Of a stretch of DNA of 21,535 bases, positions 10,155-18,135 are shown in pieces. The position numbers and the translations under genes were made by a program. The stretch is taken from contig JNEM01008874.1 of NCBI GenBank assembly GCA_000697335.1, positions 1-21,535 on the forward strand, given 5' to 3'. The notes beneath the pieces are model-generated. The model searched no databases. It had not been told where the DNA came from and saw only the letters and a program-made list of their open reading frames with translations. The stretch's first letter is position 1. Each line of letters starts with the position of its first letter. The DNA is from Conidiobolus incongruus B7586 (Eukaryota; Entomophthoromycota; Entomophthoromycetes; Entomophthorales; Conidiobolaceae).

Positions 10155-13100
10155 ATGAATTCTGGTATATATTTTTTAAATCATATCACTTCGAAATTTT
10201 CAATACTAATATATCTTTTTTAATAGGAACTGGCTTTAGTTTTGGGTCTTCCAATACAGGTAATTATTTCTTTTTGTTCATTATAGTTCGATTATTAATG
10301 AGTTTGTTAGGAAATAACCCTTGGGGATCTAATCAAAATAACAACAACGCTTTCGGCTTTGGAGCTAATAACAACCAGTCAAGTGGTTTCGGAGGTTTTG
10401 GCTCCAACAACAATACCAACACTGGTGGTGGCCTATTTGGCCAATCTAATAATACTGGTGGTGGTTTTGGTCAATCTAACAACACTAGTTTTGGTGGAGG
10501 TTTTGGAAACAATAATCAATCTGGTGGTTTTGGAGGCTTCGGCTCAAATAATAATAACACTGGCGGTATGTTTGGCCAATCCAATAACACTGGTGGTTTC
10601 GGTCAATCCAACACTAATACTGGTGGTTTTGGATTTGGTAACAATGCTAACACTAATACTGCATTTGGTTCTTCAAATACCGGAGGATTTGGTCAATCCA
10701 ATACCAATACTGGTGGCTTTGGATTCGGTAACACTAACACTAACAACGCCTTTGGCTCTTCTAACACTGGTGGTTTTGGTAACTCATATTTAATTGATAT
10801 CTCTATTTCAATTTATTAATCATTTATCTTAGGTCAATCCAACACCGGAGGATTTGGTCAATCCAATAATACTGGTGGTTTTGGGGGTTTTGGAAGTTCT
10901 AGCACTGGTTCAATGTTTGGAGGTGCTTCTGGAACACAAGGAGGTTCTATTGAACTTGGTACGGGTCATACTCCCTTCAAAGTCACTAATGACAAAGATG
11001 CTAGCAACAACCCCATCGTTCTCCAAAGCATTTCATTAATGCCTGCATACAAAGGTTTTAATTTCGAAGAATTGCGTTGGCAAGATTATCAACGTGGAAG
11101 AAGATTACCTGAAGCTCCTGGTCGTATTCCTAACCAATACCCTGAACCTACGGGTATGTTCGCTGGTGCTACTAATAATCACGGTAAGTCTATTTTAATA
11201 TGATATATATTCTGATATAATGTACTAACTGTTTCTTAGCTTTCAATAACGTCCTTCCTCCCGGCACTACTGCTGCTCCTTCTAACACTAGTACTGGATT
11301 TGGCTTTGGAAACACTAATACATCTACTAATACTGGTTTTGGAAATACTGGTGGATTTGGCCAAACCAATACTAATACTGGTTTCGGATCTAATACTAGT
11401 ACTGGCTTTGGCAATACGGGCGGATTTGGTCAAACCAACACCTCCAATACTGGTTTTGGGTTTGGCCAGAGCAATCAAAATCAATCCTCTGGATTTGGTA
11501 ACACTGGCGGGGTCGGCTCAAGTACTTTCGGTAGTAACAATCAAAACAAGCCCGGATTATTTGGATCTAACACTGGTACTTCTACTGGCTTTGGATTTGG
11601 CAATACCAACACTAATACCAACCAATCTGGTGGCTTATTTGGTAGTAGTAATCAACAAAATACTAGCACTGGATTTGGATTTGGTAATAATAACACTAAT
11701 ACTGGCTTCGGTACTTCTACAAGCACTGGTTTCGGTAACAATACTACCACTGCTGGTACTGGCTTTGGATTCGGAAACAACAGTAATACCAACACTGGAA
11801 CATCGACTGGTTTCGGAACTGGTACTACTGGTGGATTTGGATTTGGCAACAACACCAATACCAACACTGGGACCACTGGTACTGGTTTTGGCACCGGTTT
11901 AAATACTAACTCCACTGGTACTTCATTGTTTGGAAACGCTGGTACCAACAATACCGCTGGTACTAGCACTAGTGGCACTAGCTTATTTGGAAACAATGCT
12001 GCTAAGCCCACTTTTGGTACAGGATTTGGCTCCACTTCTACTGCCACTTCCACTGGTGGTGGTTTATTTGGAAACACTACCAATACCGGTACTACTGGTA
12101 CTTCACTCTTTGGTAATAATGCTGCTAAGCCTGCTACTTCCTTCTCATTTGGCTCTACTAATAATAATACCACTGGATCTTTGTTTGGTGGTAATACCTC
12201 TACCTCTACTTTTGGCACTACTCAGCCCACTTCTACATTTGGAACATCTACATTTGGCTCTACCCAACCTTCCACTACATCTCTCTTTGGAAGTAACACT
12301 CTTGGCAATGCCACTGCTAACAATGCTGCTCCAATTGTTGCTCAAGTTGATAAAGATATTTACGGCTCTAACCTAGCAACTCCAGAAACTGTAGCTACTA
12401 TTTTCAATTCCAAAATCACTCCTTCTGAGAAGAAGAATATTCCTCTTGCTACTCCCGTGGATTCTAAGCCTGTAGCCAAGAATTATCAGGTTTCCAATTC
12501 CACAGCTCGTTTCCTTCCTTATAGAAGACCAGTACCCAGTGCCAGTTTACCTGCTTCTTTCACCCATCTTACTCAAGCACCTGTTCCTATCTCCAAGCGT
12601 CCCTCTATTGCACCAGTCTCTAAGGTTTATGGTAAAGGAATTATGCCCAGTTATAGCGAATTAAGACCGGTCAATCGTCCTTACTTTGCTACAAGATTTT
12701 CACTAAAGAAAGACGTCATTGAAGCTAGTGGCATTTTCAATGACAGTCGTAACTTTTTTTCTGGCTCTATGAGTATCAAAACTTCTGATGATGCCAGCAA
12801 AAAACCTGAAACATCTGTTTCTACCAAATCAACAGAAACTAAACCTACCCAAACTCCTGGAGCGAAAAATGACACTACTCCTACCTTGAATGGCCAAGTT
12901 TCTTCCACTTCCGCTACTACCACCACTACCACTTCCACTTCCACAGAATCCAATGAAAGTAAGTATTATACCGTCCCCGAAATGAAGGAGCTTCATAAAA
13001 TGAGTGAAGAAGAATTATCCAGTCTTAAGAACTTCAAAGCTGGTCATCGTGATTTTGGTGAAATTGAATTCCTTCAAGAAGTTGATTTATCTCAACTGAG

Positions 13101-13470
13101 CTTGAGTGCCCTCTTAGGTGACATTATTATTTTCAAACAAGACAGGTGCACTGTCTATCCAGATAAATCCAACAAACCTCCTGTAGGTTCTGGTCTCAAC
13201 GTTCCATCCAAGATCTCTCTCTATAACTGCTTCCCCGAACCTGACTTAGACTCACCTGCAGGTCAATACAGCGAAGAAACTCAAATGAAATTTGTCAAAC
13301 AATTACAAATCGCTCCTGATACTGAGTTCATTGACTACGACAAGGTCACTGGCAAATGGACCTTTAAAGTTGCTCATTTCAGTACTTATGGTGTTCCTAT
13401 CATGTCCAATGGCTCTGATGAGGAAACTTTGTCTGACTCTACTGAAACTGAGTTAACCGTTAACCACTAA
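10155..13470 (+). CDS. NUP98: Nup98-type FG nucleoporin, five exons, with autoproteolytic domain
   Basis: Proposed exons are 10155-10164, 10227-10259, 10311-10778, 10833-11183 and 11240-13470, giving 1030 residues. The protein is a mobile FG nucleoporin of the nuclear pore channel. Residues 1-210 and about 290-690 are Asn/Thr/Gly/Ser-rich with many FG, GLFG and SLFG units. A GLEBS segment at about 216-262 contains FEELRWQDYQ (Phe248 on) and should bind Gle2/Rae1 for mRNA export. A linker follows, then the autoproteolytic domain from Tyr863 (YYTVPEMKEL) to HFSTYG, matching human HFSKYG. Cleavage is expected between Phe1001 and Ser1002, leaving a 29-residue tail. All four introns are phase 1. 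An alternative start at ATG 10298 (MSLLGNNPWG) would need no first two exons and give 1020 residues. I prefer the spliced start because the small exon 2 encodes FG-type sequence in frame. A decayed Nup96 half follows directly. Confidence 0.88.
10165..10226 (+). other. NUP98: NUP98 intron 1
   Basis: This 62-base intron begins GTATAT, ends AATAG, and has a TACTAAT branch site at 10204-10210. It follows a ten-base coding exon (ATG AAT TCT G) and is phase 1. Confidence 0.65.
10260..10310 (+). other. NUP98: NUP98 intron 2
   Basis: This 51-base intron begins GTAATT and ends GTTAG, with TATTAAT at 10293-10299 as the likely branch site. It is phase 1. A nearer AG at 10286 would make a 27-base intron, shorter than any other here, and would insert VRLLMSLL into the protein; I think it is not used. 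Confidence 0.6.
10779..10832 (+). other. NUP98: NUP98 intron 3
   Basis: This 54-base intron begins GTAACT and ends CTTAG. Removing it joins TTTG to GTCAATCC and gives GGFGQSN, a repeat unit found intact elsewhere in the protein, which confirms both splice sites. Phase 1. Confidence 0.9.
11184..11239 (+). other. NUP98: NUP98 intron 4
   Basis: This 56-base intron begins GTAAGT, ends TCTTAG and carries a canonical TACTAAC branch site at 11223-11229. Phase 1. Splicing keeps the frame from the GLEBS region into the second FG block. Confidence 0.93.
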
Positions 13471-13619
13471 CCACTCTACATCTCAAATTCAAACTAATTT
13501 ACAGGTGAGTCAAATCTAAAAAATTCAAAATATTTTTGATATATCTCTTTCATTCGTCATTCCCCTTGTTTCATATACTACCGTTAAAATTATCAAAATT
13601 ATTCTATATTTCATCTCCC

Positions 13620-13625
13620 AATAAA
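13620..13625 (+). terminator. Candidate poly(A) signal for NUP98 alone
   Basis: AATAAA lies 150 bases past the NUP98 stop, within the AT-rich stretch that may once have been an intron leading to the Nup96 part. If used, it would end the transcript before the decayed half. The motif is common by chance in such DNA. Confidence 0.25.
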
Positions 13626-14281
13626 TATATACTTCCTATTCGTTTAATATTTCAATTTTCTCCTTATTCAATTTAGATCCTTTATTTTTTATATTTTCAT
13701 TTTCTAATATTATTTTGATATTTTAAGGAGGACCAATACTTGTTGGCCATTTTCCCGCCATTTTTACTGTATAATATTCCAACTCCTAAGCGTCAGAATA
13801 CACTCTCCTTCTCACCCTTCCAATTCCCAGCACTTATATTTTGCTAGTATTGACTCAGGCCTCTGAAGTTTTCATGTTGTTTAGGGTCCCAACATTTCTA
13901 TAGTTTTTACAAATAGCTACAATATTAACGTTGACTAACAACCTGTCAAATCTCTTAATGCCACTATTATACACAATGCTTTTTCAGTTCCTCACAACAT
14001 TAAACACAGATTTCCAACTTCTGTATTAGATGAATCTCTCCAGATTACTTTTAATAACTGTATCACAGAAGTTGAAAATGAAACTCCATACATAAAACCA
14101 AGTAACTTTTTGGGTTTTGAAACCTATTTGCACGCATTTGAAGAAGAACCACTCAAAGGATGTATGGAACAGGAACGCAACATCTGGAGTCTCAGTGGTT
14201 AACTTTGGGATAGTAAATTGGACGATAAGGGCGACGATATGATGTCAGAAGATGATGAGGAGAGTGAAGATTTCTACTCAA

Positions 14282-14334
14282 GTAATTTATAATATATATA
14301 AATGTTTAATGTATATTTACTAACCCTCATTTAG
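14282..14334 (+). other. Relic intron within the Nup96 pseudogene
   Basis: This 53-base stretch begins GTAATT, ends CATTTAG and keeps a TACTAAC branch site near 14319-14325. It is phase 1 and joins DFYS to INRYMGEFEI, the expected Nup96 order. Its good preservation shows that the fused gene was a spliced chromosomal gene and not a retrocopy. Confidence 0.8.
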
Positions 14335-14989
14335 TCAATAGATATATGGGCGAATTTGAAATATTGGCCCTAGAACAAAAGATCTCTGAGTAGCGGGCCC
14401 TGCTAGTTCAACTTATCGTTCAGAAATGCGCCAAATTTAGTTAATTAAATCGTGCAGATCCTCTTGACCTCGTCTGGATCCAGCTCTCAGGACATAACCT
14501 TAGGGATGCTAGCGATCTTGCTTTTTACATTGACAACCCCAGATTAGCTTCATTATTAATTCAATGAGGTGGAAAATGAGGATTCCGCGAATACGCTAGA
14601 CTGCAAATAGCAAGCAGGCACCAAGTGCCTTGAGCTCATCGAGCCTAAACGCCGTAAAATTTACGAACTTTTGCATGGCAATATTGGTCCGTATAAATTT
14701 CCTAGTGGTCATTGAGACGTAATCTACCATAATTTGGATTGGTGTCGCGCTTTCTGTATATTTTTATGGTACATTGGTTTATATAAGAGTGATTTCAAGA
14801 AGTGCATAGGTTATTATGATAAGTGCGTTGATAGATGGATGTATCAGCAGGAGGAAGAGGGTGTGTTCTGTATGGGTATGAAGCAGTCATTACCTTTCCC
14901 TTGGTATGATACTCTATCTACATTTATATATAAAAATAAGAGAAACCATAATATACTTCACCATATGCTACACCTCAGTATAATTTCTA

Positions 14990-15043
14990 GTAATTAACTT
15001 TAAAATTTACTCCATCCCTTTGATATCTCTTCAAATCCCTTAG
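14990..15043 (+). other. Probable second relic intron in the Nup96 pseudogene
   Basis: This 54-base stretch begins GTAATT and ends CCCTTAG. Its length and phase 1 position match the other introns of the locus. The upstream exon ends at HMLHLSIISS and the downstream part resumes with FSLPW, comparable to RLSWHLW of human Nup96. Confidence 0.6.
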
Positions 15044-15856
15044 ATTTCAGTCTCCCATGGTAAAATTGCTCTTGTCTTTACAGAACAAATTGGAATTGAT
15101 ACTTTCACATATTAAGCGAATCCCGCATTTTGTATAGATCGTATTACCATTTTATTTATCAATCAATTGTTAGATTTGGTAATGTGGTGATCGGCTATAT
15201 TTGTAAGCTAATTTCTACCTAATCCTAAATGTCGAACTTACACGATTCTTGATATTCTCTCCATACGCATTGAACCTGAGGTAGATCACGAATTCCAGTA
15301 ATTTCTCTAAAACGATATTCAAGATTCCAACACTAATGATGTGGTTGTGTCCCTGTGTGAACTTAGAATCCCATCCAGATGGACTGAGGACAGCTTAACC
15401 AATTTTTATGCTCACCAAGGAAGACTCCACGACAAGTTCTCCCTTCAAACTAAAGTGAAAAAAATATGAAAAAGCTCATCTTCTATTTCTCACCAAGCTT
15501 GATCTTCATATGCTCATGAATCGAGCATACGACGAAATATCCACCCTTTTCAAAGATTTCTTACCCAAAAAGGTTAAGCGCTGGGACTATGGAGGCAAGT
15601 TTTATCTGCGCTTATCTCAGCTGATGCTCCAACTCAATACCATCAACTACTCCCAGATCAGCAAGATATTCAAAATATTGTCGACCTTGAAGCCCACCTC
15701 CAACTACTCATTGTAGATCTCAACAATCTCGAAACCAACACAGGATACACCGCCAAAGCACGTTCTGAAATTGATGCCAAATTGAGAGCTAGAATGGTAA
15801 ACCAAATATTAGACTTTCTCACAGCATTTCCCAAATCACACAACCCTAATCATTAA

Positions 15857-17182
15857 AATTAAACTCCTTACCAAACCTTAATCAATCTGAGAAGTCGACC
15901 AATTGATCAAGCAATGGAATTGTGTAGAGATATTTTAAAGATTATTGATTCATTCTGTTATTAATATATATTTAATTTATTTTAATTTGTTTAGTGAAAA
16001 ATCATGTAAAGTTATAATAATTAATATATCATAAATATATTTTAGCATTAAACCTTTTATTTTTGGATATCTTGTCCGAAATTTTAATTAAACTATTTTA
16101 ATTTTAAAAATATTGTATTTTATTGAATAATTGGTATAATAATAGCTTATATTTAATCAATAATAGTGTTTTTGCTGTGTTGGATTGAAAAATATAGACT
16201 TGGTAAAACCAATATAATATTTTATATTTGCATATTTATTTTTTTTTATTTTAAATATTACAATACAAATGATATAGTGTATATTTTGTGTTTTATATAT
16301 TTCAGAAATAACTTAAGATACAAATATTTGAATTTACATTAAAATTTATTAACAATAATTTTTCAAAAAATATAGATTAAGATATTATCAAGCTTTTACA
16401 AAATATTTCTTTTAAAATCATAAAAACTTTTTATATTAATATGAATATTTTAGATTGATTTACGATTAATCATTCAAGAAAAATATCAGTTATAATTCAA
16501 TTACAAATATAATCCACTTTCAAACCAATTAATTTGTAATATTTATTTTATATTAATATTCTATAATAATAGCGACATAATAAATATTTGGTAAATAACG
16601 ATTTCAAATTCATTTTTTCAATTATACTACATTTGAAAAAATTATATTTAACAAAAAAAATTAATTCTCTTATTCTCAGATTTATTATATTTAATGGAAT
16701 TCAATTGAATAATGAATGGCAACATAATTTCAATTAGATTCTTGTATATAATTTTTTGTATAGAAAAAATTAGAAAAATTTGAAGGTTATTGGAAACTTT
16801 TTATAAAATATTGAAATATACATCATAACCTTCGAGTGAATATAGAATAGGTAAAACTTTGGTTAATAACAAACACTCTATTGTGTTTTAAATTTTTACT
16901 AATATTTTAAATCATCTAGTTGGATAAAGGTTAATGGCAAAGTAATATATCAATTCATATTCGCAGATATATTCCAATGATTATATTGAATTCAATATTT
17001 AAAATGAAATAATCAAGGTAATTGTTGAAAATAAAAGTTGAAAAGTTGATAGATATTGAAATTGTTTTAAAATTTTTGTAAATTATAACCTATTATATTT
17101 TAGCTAATAAAATATCAAAATTAATGTGAAAATTTTAATATCATGAATTTATATTAAAATGTTTATTAATTCATTGATAAAA
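15857..17182. other. AT-rich spacer, no recognisable gene
   Basis: About 1.3 kb between the Nup96 remnant and ML pseudogene C. No protein-like frame, RNA gene or inverted-repeat element stands out. G+C falls abruptly just after about 15960, marking the edge of the old gene. Confidence 0.55.
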
Positions 17183-17642
17183 TTATTCAACGATTTGTTC
17201 GCAAACAGCTAATTCTTTACCGTTCTCATTCTTCAATATCATTTGAGTACGATAATCTACAAGTGAGACTTTATTACCACCTTTAACAGTAACTCCTGCC
17301 CAGAGAGTAAAGCTTGCTGGGCCTTGTTGCTTGGTACATCCCAGAGGTTCACAAAGCTATCTTCTAGCATACAATACATATTGACCATTAACAAAATTGA
17401 AATAATCCACATATGGATTTTTAACTTCTTGTGAAAGATTTCCCTCATAAGTAATAGTTGCTGGAATTAAATCACCTTCAGGAATTGGAACACCGAGTAC
17501 TTTACAGTTTTTTCAACTGCAACACTTTCAACTTGGAATTGGACAAAACTCTTATTACATTGAAATATACTAGGATCAGTGGTTTCTCACAACTTTTAGA
17601 GGGCTTAGCAAAGGCGAGAGCGGCAGAGAGTAAGAAACGCAT
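17183..17642 (-). pseudogene. ML-domain (NPC2-like) secreted protein, copy C, decayed
   Basis: On the minus strand it starts with an intact ATG and signal peptide, MRFLLSAALAFAKPSKSC, very close to copy B. A one-base shift occurs shortly after SCEK, the next frame gives PSIFQCNKSFVQFQVESV, a second shift lies near VEKTVKYS, and then the frame runs to the end. One in-frame TAG replaces a residue in YARR-stop-LCEPLGC. The remainder reads NKVSLVDYRTQMILKNENGK and ends VCEQIVE-stop, including a late Cys that copies A and B lack but human NPC2 has. So C belongs to a different branch of the family. Two frameshifts and one stop make it a pseudogene unless sequencing errors are responsible. Confidence 0.85.
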
Positions 17643-17702
17643 TTTGATTGATTTGATTAATATTCAATTTATTTGATGAATATTATTCACTCTCCAACCC
17701 AT

Positions 17703-17710
17703 TATTTATA
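17703..17710 (-). promoter_or_regulatory. TATA element of ML copy C
   Basis: TATAAATA on the minus strand sits 60 bases before the ATG, followed by GAGAGTGAAT. The same pair of motifs precedes copy B at nearly the same spacing. Confidence 0.5.
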
Positions 17711-18135
17711 TTGATTATAGTCCTAATAAACTGTACAAAATGAATTGACATAATTTAATATAATCATAATAATTCTATAATTTGCATTTAGATATTGGAT
17801 AAATTCAATAATTCTTGGAAACATAGCATATTAATTCAATCTTATAAGCAAATTCAAAATAACTTATGTTAAAAATGCCTTGACCTTTTTAACTTATTTT
17901 TAGTTATTATTCCTATTAAACTTGATTTTAATAAAAATATCTTTTTTTCTGTTATTAATCACAATTATTAAAAAATTTCCCAAAGTGTTATTATATAAGT
18001 TATATATTAAATAGCTTGATCTGAGTAATGATGTTGATGATTTTTGAACTTTTAATAATTATAATTTCATAAAATTTATTTGGAATATTTTTATATATAT
18101 CAAAAAAATTAATTATTATTTTGTAATTTAAATAA
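17711..18135. other. AT-rich spacer between ML copy C and the mariner element
   Basis: I see no gene or structured element. The composition is ordinary spacer, becoming more AT-saturated toward the mariner element. Confidence 0.5.

Larger units (their letters stand above)
10311..12330 (+). repeat. NUP98: FG-repeat coding region with internal tandem duplication
   Basis: Dozens of short units of the type GGFG, GLFG and TGFGFGN separated by Asn/Thr/Ser spacers. A longer unit of about 30 residues, beginning GGFGQSNTNTGGFGFGN and ending AFGSSNT, occurs twice in tandem at roughly 10593-10768 and its start recurs after intron 3. The repeats differ at synonymous positions, so they are under protein-level constraint or old, and not a fresh expansion. 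The only interruptions are the GLEBS segment and introns 3 and 4. Confidence 0.9.
13471..15856 (+). pseudogene. Decayed Nup96 half of an ancestral NUP98-NUP96 fusion
   Basis: Nup96 is the Y-complex scaffold protein normally released from the Nup98-Nup96 precursor. Here its homologue is recognisable end to end but broken. From about 13830, one frame gives L-stop-SFHVV-stop-GPN, matching human GRSFRVGWGPN. Around 14190 NIWSLSG-stop-LWDSKLDD follows. At 14490-14570 LSGHNLRDASDLAFYIDNPR matches LTGKRISEACSLAQQSGDHR. At 14730-14800 LDWCRAFCIFLWYIGLY matches LDWKRSLAIHLWYLLP. At about 15185 MW-stop-SAIFV matches LWEWAIFV. At 15345-15420 LRIPSRWTEDSLTNFYAHQ matches LRVPAKWIHEAKAVRAHME. At 15500-15600 NRAYDEISTLFKDFLPKKV covers the next helices. 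The end KARSEIDAKLRARMVNQIL reaches a final TAA at 15854-15856. At least a dozen in-frame stops and several frameshifts (near 14630, 15050, 15465 and 15655) interrupt it. G+C and codon use still look like an expressed gene, so decay is fairly recent. Confidence 0.9.

Noticed and set aside
11190-12345. Minus-strand and alternate-frame open frames rich in Val/Pro/Leu or Ser
   Set aside because: They are shadows of the FG repeats, whose low-complexity Gly/Thr/Asn codons leave other frames open.
14734-14997. A separate 87-residue gene in the Nup96 region
   Set aside because: It is simply a longer stop-free piece of the Nup96 solenoid, continuous in homology with pieces before and after it, and has no start codon of its own.
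15510-15716. A separate 68-residue gene
   Set aside because: Another stop-free piece of the Nup96 remnant; homology to Nup96 helices continues past its end in another frame.
13471-15856. Reassigned stop codons (TAA/TAG read as Gln, as in some ciliates) making Nup96 a normal gene
   Set aside because: All three stop codons occur within the remnant, TGA at Arg or Trp sites included, and there are frameshifts. Nup98 has many Gln codons, all CAA or CAG, and none as TAA/TAG. Genes here end normally at TAA or TGA.
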